Assembly: GCA_036417435.1 (NCBI GenBank)
Contig: CM070899.1
Span: 170,343,494-170,407,493, forward strand
Length of the DNA stretch: 64,000 nt
Reading direction: 5' to 3'
Origin: Inia geoffrensis
Lineage: Eukaryota; Chordata; Mammalia; Artiodactyla; Iniidae
Shown: positions 12,485 to 24,288 of the stretch, one piece after another
Numbering within the stretch: position 1 is the stretch's first letter
How the letters are laid out: each line of letters starts with the position of its first letter
Notes under the pieces: generated by a model
Seen by the model: the letters and a program-made list of their open reading frames with translations, nothing else
Told to the model about the DNA's origin: nothing
Databases searched by the model: none
Made by a program: the position numbers and the translations under genes

Positions 12485-14392
12485 GCCCAAGGATAATTGC
12501 CTTCGAACAGCATTCACCCCTCATGTCTCTCCCTTCTTGGCTTCTGGTAAAATTTCCCATGATTACGCTCTTCATTGGCCACCCTGAGTAATCTGTCTGA
12601 CAGAGCCTGGTACTGGAGCCATTCAGTTTGTCTCATAAAACATGTAATTTAGTTTATGTACTATCAACATGGTAGCAGGATGAGGCCAAACTGCAATCTT
12701 GACCTCAACTATGCTCCCCAGGGTCCTAGACCAGCCAGCTGAACAAATACCATAAACCTTCAGGGTCTGCCTTAGAGAGCCAAGTGGCTTTCTCTTTAAG
12801 TTTCTGTACTGACTTTCTACTTGACCCAAGTACTGCAGGAGTATTAGGCAATGCACAGATTTTGCCTCCCTGCAGGAAGGAAGTCTAGGGCAGTTCTGTC
12901 ATCCATAAAGATCCTGGCCCCTGAGCTGACACTGACCTGAATGGCTCCAGGGCTGATACGATCTCATTGTTCACCTCAGCTAAAGTCAGGGACAGATTTC
13001 AAACTACGATTTCTAATTGGATAACTCCCATTTCAGGCATAAATGCCTCAGAGCAGATTACACATAATTAACAAGTCAGTTATCCTTCTGGGAGGGCCCC
13101 CTCCCCCCAATCAAGAATAGCCTTACTTTGGAGAGGTCACAGCCATCTGGGGATTCAGGATCTACTGGTGGTGCTTGCTTAAACACTTGCAGGTCTCTTA
13201 TGATCACCCCTGCAGTGCACGCCACCACATTTCTGGAGGGAAGTAAGGTAATGCCTGGCTTCCATGGGAGTACACCTGTGAAGAATGTGGTGCTTACAGT
13301 TGTCCGCCCTCCCACCCCCCCGACCCCCGGTGGCACCTACTTAGCGAGCACAGACTGGCAGTTTCTCCAGTGTTGCCTCCTGGACAGCTGGCAAGCCTTA
13401 GGGCTCCCAGTTCAGTACAAATAACTGAGTCTAGTACTTCTTTTTGTTTTTGGAGGTGTTACCTGAAGGCAGTCAGTCCAGTCTGTCCTGTTTGTCTGTG
13501 CCACCTGTCAGGTAGCATTCACCTGCCCCTTAGGGATGGCTGAATGATAGCTACAGGAATTGGGCGGGGTTGGGGGGGGGTTTGGAAAGACACCTGGGAG
13601 GTATTGGCAGGCTCAGGGGCTAGGACCATCTTCTGCTTTCCTAAGATTTTTCAGTGACCTTGAGGAGAAGGAAGATCACGTTGTGATCAGAGCTGTCCCC
13701 CAGGGCATGGCAGAGCCTGCATGCAGCTCAGTTTATTGAGGCACTTGCACAATCTGGGAGAGCCACACCTGGGACTTTTCCTCTGTGAGGAAGGTTCTGG
13801 GGAATTCAGAAAGACAGAATCACGAATGTCCCTCCTTCTTACCTCCTGAGGTTTAAAGTTTTTCTTTCACTGGTGCCAGGGTTGTTCTCCTTCCACTGCT
13901 ACAGAGTCAGTGTGTCCCATTCCAATCACTAACCTTTCCCTTTTTCCCGATTATCCCTGACCCTCACCCTGACCTTTTTTGTCTGGAAGGGTCAGGTGCC
14001 AGAGGGATGAGAGCATTTTTATTAAACTTAGAGATCCTATTATGTCCACCACTTTGGTCCACATGGTACAATGTAAGGGGATTTGGTGAGCAGAATACTT
14101 AAGACCACAGAAGTACAACAAGAAAATTCAGGCAGCTAAGCCACAATTAAGTTAAAATTCCCAAGGCCCCCTTTTGGCTGGGCTGCCACCCAGAGGCTGT
14201 ACCGATCAGGCCAGCATGGGGTCTCCATTAGGGGAAAGAATGAAGCATCACGCTCGGGCGGATCCCAAGTGGCCAAGAGGAGACAGTCTCTTTCTGGGAA
14301 CAGCCATGTTCAGTGACCAACCTGCTTTGCTGACATATGTAAATCAGGAAGAGTTAAAGGGGATATAGTCAGAAATCTTTTAGAGTTGACTA
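12485..14392 (-). pseudogene. ERV 3' internal remnant
   Basis: Non-L1, non-SINE sequence between the 3' LTR and the L1 block. A minus-strand open stretch at 13076-13336 (VIIRDLQVFKQAPP) may continue pol downstream of the integrase. I do not recognise an envelope gene. Confidence 0.5.
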
Positions 14393-16420
14393 AAATAAAA
14401 GTTTTTTAATTTTGGTAAAATACATGTAACAAGATTTCCCATCTTAACTATTTTTAAGTGTATAGCTCAACTATTTTTAAGTGTACAGCTCAGTAGTGTT
14501 AAGTACATTCACAGTGTTGTGTAGCCAGTCTCCAGAACTGTTTTCATCTTGCAAGACTGAAACTCTGTCCGCATTAAACAACAGCTTAATTGCTCTCTCC
14601 CTGCAGCCCCTGGCAACCACCATGTTACCTTCTGTCTCTATGAATTTGACTACTCTAGGCACCTCATATAAGTGGAGTCATACAATACTTGTTCTTTTGT
14701 GACTGCTTATTTCACTCAGCATAATATCCTCAGGTTCATCCATGTTGTAGTATGTGTCAGAATTTCCTCCCTTTTTAAGGCTGAATAATATTCCATTGAA
14801 TGAATATATATATACCACATTTTGTTTATCCATTCTTTCATTGATGGACACTTGGGTTACTTCCACCTTTTGGCTCTTGTGAATAACACCACTATAAACA
14901 TAAGTGTACAGATACCTCTTGGAAACTCTGCTTTCAATTCTTTGGGGGTACATACCCAGCAGTGGAATTGCTGGACCATATGGTAATTCTATATTTAAGT
15001 ATTTAGGACCCACCATTCTGTTTTCCACAGCAGCTGTACAGTTTTACATTCCTACCAGCAGTGCACAGGGGTTCCAATTGCTCCACCTCCTTGCCAACAT
15101 TTGTTATTTTCTTTTTTTGTTTGCGGGAGACGGATAGCAGCCATCCTGATGGGTGTGATGTCTCATTTTTTTTTTTATCTATTTTTTTCTTGGTTTTTAG
15201 TGTTTTTTTTTTAACATCTTTATTGAAGTATAATTGCTTTACAATGGTGTGTTTCTGCTTTATAACAAAGTGAATCAGTTATACATATACATATGTTCCC
15301 ATATCTCTTCCCTCTTCAGTCTCCCTCCCTCCCACCCTCCCTATCCCACCCCTCTAGGTGGTCACAAAGCACCGAGCTGATCTCCCTGTGCTATGTGGCT
15401 GCTTCCCACTAGCTATCTATTTTACGTTTGGTAGTGTATATATGTCCATGCCACTGTCTTGCTTAGTCACAGCTTACCCTTTCCCCTCCCCATATCCTCA
15501 CGTCCATACTGTAGTAGGTCTGTGTCCTTAATCCTGTCTTACCCCTAGGTTCTTCATGACTTTTTTTTCCTTTAAATTCCATATATATGTGTTAGCATAC
15601 GGTATTTGTCTTTCTCTTTCTGACTTACTTCACTGTATATGACAGACTCTAGGTCCATCCACCTCATTACAAATAGCTCAATTTCGTTTCTTTTTATGGC
15701 TGAGTAATATTCCATTGTATATATGTGCCACATCTTTATCCATTCATCCGATGACGGACACTTAGGTTGTTTCCATCTCCAGGCTATTGTAAATAGAGCT
15801 GCAATGAACATTTTGGTAATGACTCTTGAATTATGGTTTTCTCAGGGTTTATGCCCCGTAGTGAGATTGCTGGGTCATATGGTAGTTCTATTTGTAGTTT
15901 TCTAAGGAAACTTCATACTGTTTTCCATAGTGGCTGTACCAATTCACATTCCCACCAGCAGTGCAAGAGTGTTCCCTTTTCTCCACACCCTCTCCAGCAT
16001 TTATTATTTCTAGATTTTTTGATGATGGCCATTCTGACTGGTGTGAGATGATATCTCATTGTAGTTTTGATTCACATTTCTCTAATGATTAATGATGTTA
16101 AGCATTCTTTCATGTGTTTGTTGGCAGTCTGTATATCTTCTTTGGAGAAACGTCTATTTAGGTCTTCTGCCCATTGTTGGATTGGGTTGTTTGTTTTTTT
16201 GTTATTATTGAGCCGCATGAACTGCTTATAAATTTTGGAGATTAATCCTTTGTCAGTTGCTTCATTTGCAAATATTTTCTCCCATTCTGAGGGTTGTCTT
16301 TTGGTTTTGTTTATGGTTTCCTTTGCTGTGCAAAAGCTTTGAAGTTTCATTAGATCCCATTTGTTTGTTTTTGTTTTTATTTCCATTTCTCTAGGAGGTG
16401 GGTCAAAAAGGATCTTGCTG

Positions 16421-16625
16421 GGCTTCCCTGGTGGCGCAGTGGTTGAGAGTCCACCTGCTGATGCAGGGGACACGGGTTCAGCCCCGGTCTGGGAGGATCC
16501 CATGTGCCGCGGAGCGGCTGGGCCCGTGAGTCATGGCTGCTGGGCCTGCGCGTCCAGAGCCTGTGCTCCGCAGCGGGAGAGGCCACAGCAGTGAGAGGCC
16601 CACGTACCGCAAAAAAAAAAAAAAA
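16421..16625 (+). mobile_element. CHR-type SINE inserted in L1 ORF2
   Basis: Sense SINE with about 18 A in its tail. The duplication AAAAGGATCTTGCTG (16406-16420), with a near-identical copy ending at 16639, lies in L1 ORF2 sequence. It is younger than the L1. Confidence 0.93.
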
Positions 16626-18158
16626 AAAAGATCTTGCTGTGATTTATGTAATAGAGTGTTCTGCCTGTGTTTCCCACTAAGAAATTTTGAGTTTATTTAT
16701 GTGTATGGTCTTAGGGAGTGATCTAATCTCATACTTTTACATGTACCTCTCTAGTTTTCCCAGCACCACTTACTGAAGAGGCTGTCCTTTCTCCACTGTA
16801 CATTCCTGCCACCTTTATCAAAGATAAGGTGACCATATATGTGTGGGTTTACCTCTGGGCTTTCTATCCTGTTCCATTGATCTATCTTTCTGTTTTTGTG
16901 CCAGTACCATACTGTCTTGATTACTGTCGCTTTGTAGTATAGTCTGAAGTCAGGGAGCCTGATTCCTCCAGCTGTGTTTTTCTTTCTCAAGATTGCTTTG
17001 GCTATTCAGGGTCTTTTGTGTTTCCATACAAATTGTGAACTTTTTTGTTCTAGTTTTGTGAAGAATGCCAGTGGTAGTTTGATAGGGATTACATTAGAGT
17101 CATTTTCACAATGTTGATTCTTCCAATCCAAGGACATGGTATATCTCTCCATCTGTTTGTATCATCTTTAATTTCTTTCATCAGTGTCTTATAATTTTCT
17201 GCATACAGGTCTTTTGTGTCCTTAGGTAGGTTTATTCTTAGATATTTTATTCTTTTTGTTGCAATGGTAAATGGGAGTGTTTTCTTGATTTCACTTTCAG
17301 ATTTTCCATCATTAGTGTATAGGAATGCCAGAGATTTCTGTGCATTAATTTTGTATCCTGCTACTTTACCAAATTCATGATTAGCTCTAGTAGTTTTCTG
17401 GTAGCATCTTTAGGGTTCTCTATGTATAGTATCATGTCATCTGCAAACAGTGACAACTTTACTTCTTCTCTTCCAGTTTGGATTCCTTTTATTTCCTTTT
17501 CTTCTCTGATTGCTGTGGCTAAAACTTCCAAAACTATATTGAGTAAGAGTGGTGAGAGTGGACAACCTTGTCTTGTTCCTGATCTTAGTGGAAATGCTTT
17601 CAGTTTTTCACCATTGAGGACAATGTTGGCTGTGGGTTTGTCATATATGGCCTTTATTATGTTGAGGAAAGTTCCTTCTGTGCCTACTTCCTGCAGGGTT
17701 TTTATCATAAATGGGTGTTGAATTTTGTCAAAAGCTTTCTCTGCATCTATTGAGATGATCATATGGTTTTTCTCCTTCAATTTGTTAATATGGTGTATCA
17801 CGTTGATTGATTTGCATATATTGAAGAATCCTTGCATTCCAGGAATAAACTCCACTTGATCATGGTGTATGATCCTTTTAATGTGCTGTTGGATTCTGTT
17901 TGCTAGTATTTTGTTGAGGATTTTTGCATCTATGTTCATCAGTGATATTGGCCTGTAGTTTTCTTTCTCTGTGACATCCTTGTCTGGTTTTGGTATCAGG
18001 GTGATGGTGGCCTCGTAGAATGAGTTTGGGAGTGTTTCTCCCTCTGCTATATTTTGGAAGAGTTTGAGAAGGATAGGTATTAGCTCTTCTCTAAATGTTT
18101 GATAGAATTTGCCAGTGATGCCATCTGGTCCTGGGCTTTTGTTTGTTGGAAGATTTTT

Positions 18159-18356
18159 TTTTTTCCAGTACGCGGGCCTCTCACTGTTGTGGCCTCACCC
18201 GTTGCAGAGCACAGGCTCCAGACGCGCAGGCTCAGCGGCCATGGCTCACAGGCCCAGCCGCTCCGTGGCATGTGGGATCTTCCCGGACCGGGGCATGAAC
18301 CCATGTCACCTGTATCAGCAGTTGGACTCTCAACCACTGCACCACCAGGGAAGCCC
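18159..18356 (-). mobile_element. CHR-type SINE inserted in L1 ORF2
   Basis: Antisense SINE flanked by the perfect 15-base duplication TGTTGGAAGATTTTT (18144-18158 and 18357-18371). It interrupts L1 ORF2 between the endonuclease and RT regions. Confidence 0.93.
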
Positions 18357-19808
18357 TGTTGGAAGATTTTTAATCACAGTTTCAATTTCAGTGCTTGTGA
18401 TTGGTCTGTTCATATTTTCTGTTTCTTCCTGGCAGTCTTGGCAGGTTGTGCATTTCTAAGAATTTGTCCATTTCTTCCAGGTTGTCCATTTTATTGGCAT
18501 ATAGTTGCTTGTAGTAATCTCTCATGATCTTTCGTATTTCTGCAGTGTCAGTTGTTACTTCTCCTCTTTCATTTCTAATTCTATTGATTTGAGTCTTCTC
18601 CCTTTTTTTCTTGATTGGTCTGGCTAATGGTTTATCAATTTTGTTTATCTTCTCAAAGAATCAGCTTTTAGTTTTATTGATCTTTGCTATCGTTTCCTTC
18701 ATTTCTTTTTCATTTATTTCTGATCTGATCTTTATGATTCCTTTCCTTCTGCTAACTTTGGGGGTTTTTTGTTCTTCTTTCTCTAATTGCTTTAGGTGCA
18801 AGGTTAGGTTGTTTATTCGAGATGTTTCCTGTTTCTTAAGGTGGGATTGTATTGCTATAAACTTCCCTCTTAGAACTGCTTTTGCTGCATCCCATAGGTT
18901 TTGGGTCATCGTGTCTCCATTGTCATTTGTTTCTAGGTATTTTTTGATTTCCTCTTTGGTTTCTTCAGTGATCACTTCGTTATTAAGTAGTGTATTGTTT
19001 AGCCTCCGTGTGTTTGTATTTTTTACACATCTTTTCCTGTAATTGACATCTAGTCTCATAGCGTTTTGGTTGGAAAAGATACTTGATACAATTTCAATTT
19101 TCTTAAATTTACCAAGGCGTGATTTGTGACCCAAGATATGATCTATCCTGGAGAATGTTCCATGAGCACTTGAGAAAAATGTGTATTCTGTTGTTTTGGG
19201 ATGGAATGTCCTATAAATATCAGTTAAGTCCATCTTGTTTAATGTACCATTTAAAGCTTGTGTCTCCTTATTTATTTTCATTTTGGATGATCTGTCCATT
19301 GGTGAAAGTGGGGTGTTAAAGTCCCCTACTATTATTGTGTTACTGTCGATTTCCCCTTTTATGGCTGTTAGTATTTGCCTTATATATTGAGGTGCTCCTA
19401 TGTTGGGTGCATAAATATTTACAATTGTTATATCTTCTTCTTGGATCGATCCCTTGATCATTATGTAGTGTCCTTCTTTGTCTCTTCTAATAGCCTTTAT
19501 TTTAAAGTCTGTTTTGTCTGATATGAGAATTGCTACTCTAGCTTTCTTTGGTTTCTATTTGTATGGAATATCTTTTTCCATCCCCTTACTTTCAGTCTGT
19601 ATGTGTCTCTAGGTCTGAAGTGGGTCTCTTGTAGACAGCATATATATGGGTCTTGTTTTTGTATCCATTCAGCCAGTCTGTGTCTTTTGGTGAGAGCATT
19701 TAATCCATTTACATTTCAGGTAATTATCGATATGTATGTTCCTATTCCCATTTCTTAATTGTTTTGGGTTTGTTATTGTAGGTCTTTTCCTTCTCTTGTG
19801 TTTCTTGC

Positions 19809-20699
19809 CTAGAGAAGTTTCTTTAGTATTTGTTTTAAAGCTGGTTTGGTGGTGCTGAAATCTCTCAGCTTTTGCTTGTCTGTAAAGGTTTTAATTTCTC
19901 CATCAAATCTGAATGAGATCCTTGCTGGGTAGAGTAATCTTGGTTGCAGGGTTTTCTCCTTCATCATTTTAAATATGTCTTGCCAGTCCCTTCTGGCTTG
20001 TAGAGTTTCTGCTGAAAGATCAGCTGTTAACCTTATGGGGATTCCCTTGTGTGTTATTTGTTGTTTTTCCCTTGCTGCTTTTAATATGTTTTCTTTGTAT
20101 TTAATTTTTGATAGTTTGATTAATATGTGTCTTGGCATATTTCTCCTTGGATTTATCCTGTATGGGACTCTCTGTGCTTCCTGGACTTGATTAAGTATTT
20201 CCTTTCCCATATTAGGGAAATTTTCAACTATAATCTCTTCAAATATTTTCTCAGTCTCTTTCTTTTTCTCTTCTTCTTCTGGAACCCTTATAATTTGAAT
20301 GTTGGTGTATTTAATGTCCCAGAGGTCTCTGTGACTGTCCTCTGTCCTTTTCATTCTTTTTTCTTTATTCTGCTCTACAGTAGTTATTTCCACTGTTTTA
20401 TCTTCTAGTTCACTTATCCGTTCTTCTGCCTCAGTTTTTCTGCTACTGATCCTATCTAGAGTATTTTGAATTTCATTTATTGTGGTGTTCATCGTTGTTT
20501 GTTTCATCTTTTGTTCTTCTAGGCCCTTGTTAAATGTTTCTTGCATTTTCTCTATTCTGTTTCCAAGATTTTGGATCATCTTTACTATCATTATTCTGAA
20601 TTCTTTTTCAGGTAGACTGCCTATTTCCTCTTCATTTGTTAGGTCTGGTGGGTTTTTATCTTGCACCTTCATCTGCTGTGTGTTTTTCTGTCTTCTCAT
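19809..20699 (-). CDS. L1 ORF1 protein
   Basis: 296-codon open frame starting MRRQKNTQQMKVQDK. The N-terminal half is a coiled coil with heptads (ISSRKTEAEERISELEDK). It is followed by the RRM-like domain and the C-terminal domain with the hallmark IRLTADLSAETLQARRDW and YPARISFRF, and it ends KPALKQILKKLL. The protein is the RNA-binding trimer that coats L1 RNA. Human ORF1p is somewhat longer (338 residues), so the end may be shortened. This is the only L1 frame here that is essentially intact. Confidence 0.88.
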   Translation of the reverse strand: MRRQKNTQQMKVQDKNPPDLTNEEEIGSLPEKEFRIMIVKMIQNLGNRIEKMQETFNKGLEEQKMKQTTMNTTINEIQNTLDRISSRKTEAEERISELEDKTVEITTVEQNKEKRMKRTEDSHRDLWDIKYTNIQIIRVPEEEEKKKETEKIFEEIIVENFPNMGKEILNQVQEAQRVPYRINPRRNMPRHILIKLSKIKYKENILKAAREKQQITHKGIPIRLTADLSAETLQARRDWQDIFKMMKEKTLQPRLLYPARISFRFDGEIKTFTDKQKLRDFSTTKPALKQILKKLL

Positions 20700-22718
20700 T
20701 CTGCTTATCTTACTGTGTTTGGGTTCTCCTTTTTGCAGGCTGCAGGTTCGTAGTTCACGTTGTTTTTGGTGTCTGTCCCCCGTGGCTAAGGTTGATTCAG
20801 TGGGTTGTGTAGGCTTCCTGGTGAGGGGAACTACTGCCTGTGTTCTGGTGGATGAGGCTGGATCTTGTCTTTCTGGTGGGCAGGTCCACGTCTGGTGGTG
20901 TGTTTTGGGGTGTCTGTAGACTTATTATGATTTTAGGCAGCCCCTCTGCTAATGGGTGGGGTTGTGTTCCTGTCTGCTAGTTGTTTGGCATAGGGTGTCC
21001 AGCACTGTAGCTTGCTGGTGGTTGAGTAAAGCTGCGTGCTGGTGTTGAGATGGAGATCTCTGAGAGATTTTTGCCGTTTGATATTATGTGGAGCTGGGAG
21101 GTCTCTTGTGGACCAGTGTCCTGAAGTTGGTTCTCTCACCTCAGAGGCATAGCACTGACTCCTGGTTACAGCACCAAGAGCCTTTCATCCACATGGCTCA
21201 GAATAAAAGGGAGAAAAAGTAGAAAGAAAAGAAAAGAGAAGAGAAGAGAAAAGGAAAGAAAAGGAAAGAAGGAAAGAAAGAGAGGGAGGGAGGGAGGAAA
21301 GAAAGAAGATAAAATAAGATAAAATAAAGTTATTAAAATAAAAAATAATTATTAAGAAAAAAAAATTTTTTTAAAGGAAAAAAAGGATGGATAGAACCCG
21401 AGAACAAATGGTGGAAGCAAAGCTATACAGACAAAATCTCAGGCAGAAGCTTACACATATACACTCACAAAAAGAGGAAAAGGGGAAAAAATAATAAATC
21501 TTGCTCTCAAAGTCTACCTCCTCAATTTGGGATGATTCGTTGTCTATTCATGTATTCCACAGATGCAGGGTACACCAAGTTGATTGTGGAGCTTTAATCC
21601 ACTGCTTCTGAGGCTGCTGGGAGAGATTTCCCTTTCTCTGCTTTGTTCTCACAGCTCCCAGGGCTCAGCTTTGGATTTGGCCCCGCCTCTGCGTATAGGT
21701 TGCCAGAGGGCGTCTGTTCTTCGCTCAGACAGGCTGGGGTTAAAGGAGCAGCTGCTTTGGGGGCTCTGGCTCACTCAGGTCGAGGGGAGGGAGGGGCACG
21801 GAGTGCGGGGCGAGCCTGCTGCAGCATAGGCCACCGTGACGTTGCACCAGCCTGAGGCGTGCCGTGCATTCTCCCAGGGAAGTTGTCCCTGAATCCCGGG
21901 ACCCGGACAGTGGCGGGCTGCACAGGCTCCCGGGAGGGGAGATGTGGAGAGTGACCTGTGCTCGCACACAGGCTTCTTGTTGGCGGCAGCAGCAGCCTTA
22001 GCATCTCGTGCCCATCTCTGGGGTCTGCGCTTTTAGCTGCGGCTTGCGCCCGTCTCTGGAGCTCCTTTCAGCAGCGCTCTTAATCCCCTCTCCTTGCACA
22101 TCAGGAAACAAAGAGGGAAGAAAAAGTCTCTTGCCTCTTCGGCAGCTCCAGACTTTTACCTGGACTCCCTCCGGCTAGCCGTGGTGCACTAACCCCCTGC
22201 AGGCTGTGTTCAGGCTGCCAACACCAGTCCTCTCCCTGCACTCCTACCGGAGCCGAGCCTCAGCTCCCAGCCCCGCCCGCCCCGGCGGGTGAGCAGACAA
22301 GACTCTTGGGCTGGTGAGTGCCGGTCAGCACTGATCCTCTGTGTGGGAATCTCCCTGCTTTGCTCTCCGCACCCTTGTTGCTGTGCTGTCCTCTGCGGCT
22401 CAAAACTTCCCCCCTTCTGCCAACTGCAGTCTCCGCCCGCGAAGGGGCTTCCTACTGTGTGGAAACCTTTCCTTCTTCACAGCTTCCTCCCACTGGTTCA
22501 GGTCCCATCCCTATTCTTTTGTCTCTGTTTTTTGTTTTTTCTTTTGCCCTACCCAGGTACGTGGGGACTTTTTTACCTTTTGGGAGGTCTGAGGTCTTCT
22601 GCCAGTGTTCAATAGGTGTTCTATAGGAGTTGTTCCACGTGTAGATGTATTTCTGGTGTATCTGTGGAGAGGAAGGTGATCTCCACGTCTTACTCTTCCG
22701 CCATCTTCTCCTCCTCAG
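20700..22718 (-). promoter_or_regulatory. L1 5'UTR / internal promoter
   Basis: About 2 kb upstream of ORF1, with GC- and CpG-rich sequence at about 21640-22290 and a purine-rich stretch at 21210-21390 (GAAAG/GAGGGAGGG on the + strand). At the extreme 5' end, on the minus strand, AAGATGGCGG matches the YY1 core used to position L1 transcription starts. Any transcript would run antisense to ABI1. Confidence 0.75.
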
Positions 22719-22914
22719 TTATCTATTTTATACATTTTGGTGTCATGTGGTTTTGATTTGTATTTCCCTAATGATTAGTGATGTTGAACACCATTTCATG
22801 TACTTATTGGCCATTTGTATATCTTCTTTGGAGAAATTTCTATTCAAGTCCTTTGACCATTTTTGAATCCAGTTGTCTTTTGTTTTTGAGTTTTTTAAGT
22901 TGATTTTTGAGGAC

Positions 22915-23479
22915 GCTGTTTCAGCACTCACCAATACAAGATGCCTGTGGATGGTAGGGAGTGTGGAAGGCCATCACATACTTTGACAAACAACCCATTT
23001 TTTGTGACTTTTGTGTTAAAAAGTATACCATTGTCAGATAGCAAATGGTTTGGAAAGTGAAAAACATGACACAGATTAGTGTCAGGGGCCACAGTGGTAT
23101 GGTTGGAACCAGCTGATTGGATTGGTATTGTAATACCATAACCTGAAAGAGTGTCATCAGCAGTGAGGCACTGCTGATGGTCTGAAGACGGGGTTAAAGG
23201 TCTGATGTAGCCGGTCTGCCAGTGGCGGGAGATGTGGCCTCTCTCACCATGAGACGAATGGGTTTTTTTCCAGGAGTCACCAGTGTGGGATGCAGAGGTT
23301 GCCTCTGCCTCAGGAACAGAGTCCTTTACTCTGTGTCTGTTCAGTGATGGTCCATGTGTTGACGCATCTGGAGTGGTGATGGATCCGCCAGCAGAGACCG
23401 CAGTCTGGGCAGTGCAGGCTTCATCAGCAGCTGGACTCCTGTTGGCCTCACCAGACAATGGGCCCTTACTATGGCCCAT
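22915..23479 (-). pseudogene. ERV integrase core remnant
   Basis: A 183-codon open frame contains vestiges of the integrase catalytic core (IRPLTPSSDHQQCL, SGYGITIPIQSA, LLSDNGILF). A second frame over 22921-23157 holds [10 protein letters not shown] with the expected spacing, so a frameshift separates the last core motif from the rest. The upstream half of the open frame is not obviously retroviral. Non-functional. Confidence 0.65.
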
Positions 23480-23994
23480 ATTAGTAACCTAGATGGTCTG
23501 CTCGGCAACTACTGTCTGTCTCCACAGTTTATATGGCAAGTCTTTAAGATGTCAGTCTGTAGTTTTCTAAGTAGCAGACCCAAACAACTATTACCATTGG
23601 GTATTAGCCCCATATCAGTAGAAGCCTAACAAGGTTTATCACCGGGAATATCAGCCAGATCTCTGAGAACATCCTTGAGTTCTGCCCGCAGAGCACAGCA
23701 ACCACACCCACTTTCATTTCTACATAGCTGGCACTGAGGTTGAACAGCACAGCAGTCCACAGAACACCACAGGGTCTCACCTTAGTTGAGTCATTAGTGC
23801 ACCAGGCCCAGGCATTTAGGGGATCCTCTGTGAATCAAGGGCCTCATTGAACCAACAGAATGGAAAATAAATTTTCCCTAAAGGGGTAGCTGCCACTCTT
23901 TCCTGTAGAGCTGAGAGGTCATAGGGGCCAGGCTGGCTGCATTCTTGAATATACCAAGTCCAAGGGGCACCTCTGGTGGAGGCTGTTCCTCTTG

Positions 23995-24288
23995 TCAGAA
24001 GCTCCAGTCAGTAACATTACCCAGGCACAGAAACTTGTACTCAGAGGGGTTATAAGCACTGTGGGCCACTAAGGCTGCTAGTGCATTTCTACATGTGGCT
24101 CTTCCCAGGTGGCATAATCCCCTCTGGCTCTTAAGAGCATTCACCGTGCAAGCATGAAAAATATGAATACCAATTATACATTCAGTGTTGGAAGCCACAA
24201 CAGTAATACATTGAGTTGGTACCAAGAGTCCCACCCAAAAGAACACATTAGCGTCTCTTCCCCACTGTGGACTGCACCCAAACCTCAT
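23995..24288 (-). pseudogene. ERV protease/RT-boundary remnant
   Basis: A short minus-strand frame includes VVASNTECIIGIHIF, similar to the conserved CIIGIDIL segment at the protease-RT junction of ERV pol. The remainder is degenerate. It lies about 1.4 kb from the 5' LTR. Confidence 0.5.

Larger units (their letters stand above)
15572..19760 (-). pseudogene. L1 ORF2 (endonuclease/reverse transcriptase), disrupted
   Basis: The endonuclease part is open over 19461-18661 (IVNIYAPN, IIVGDFNTPLS, RIDHILGHK). The RT catalytic region is at 17939-17361 ([33 protein letters not shown]). The C-terminal part is at 15811-15572 (KQPKCPSSDEWIKMWHIYTM). Stops precede the endonuclease start, and two SINEs plus frameshifts split the frame. 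It would have provided target-primed reverse transcription; now a pseudogene. Confidence 0.9.
15186..22718 (-). mobile_element. Near full-length L1 retrotransposon
   Basis: About 7.5 kb including two SINEs. In its own direction: a 5'UTR beginning CTGAGGAGGAGAAGATGGCG at 22718 (YY1-type site), a GC-rich 5'UTR to about 20700, ORF1 20699-19809, ORF2 about 19760-15572, and a 3'UTR with a tail near 15200. It is flanked by the perfect 11-base duplication TTATCTATTTT (15175-15185 and 22719-22729). ORF2 is broken by stops and by two SINEs (16421-16625 and 18159-18356), so the copy cannot move autonomously now. It is antisense to ABI1. Confidence 0.93.
14393..22912 (-). mobile_element. Old 5'-truncated L1, split in two
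   Basis: Pieces 14393-15185 and 22719-22912 join into one antisense L1 3' segment: 3' UTR (TTTTGGTAAAATACATGTAAC, CTGGCAACCACCATGTTACC), ORF2 end, then the GGTGTCATGTGGTTTTGATT stretch. The pieces are separated by the insertion of the younger full-length L1. The fragment itself lies inside the ERV. Confidence 0.82.

Noticed and set aside
13076..13424. Overlapping frames on both strands in the ERV 3' part, considered as an env gene
   Set aside because: No signal peptide, furin-type site or transmembrane segment in the frames; at best a pol remnant.
17361..19461. Reverse transcriptase and endonuclease motifs that might suggest a novel RT system
   Set aside because: They are standard L1 ORF2 domains inside an L1 with 5'UTR, ORF1, 3'UTR, tail and target duplication.
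20482..20919. 145-codon + strand frame with hydrophobic segments
   Set aside because: It is the antisense shadow of L1 ORF1 and its 5'UTR.
21584..22626. GC-rich, CpG-containing block resembling a CpG-island promoter of a host gene
   Set aside because: It lies within the L1 5'UTR between ORF1 and the L1 5' end, with no host exon nearby.
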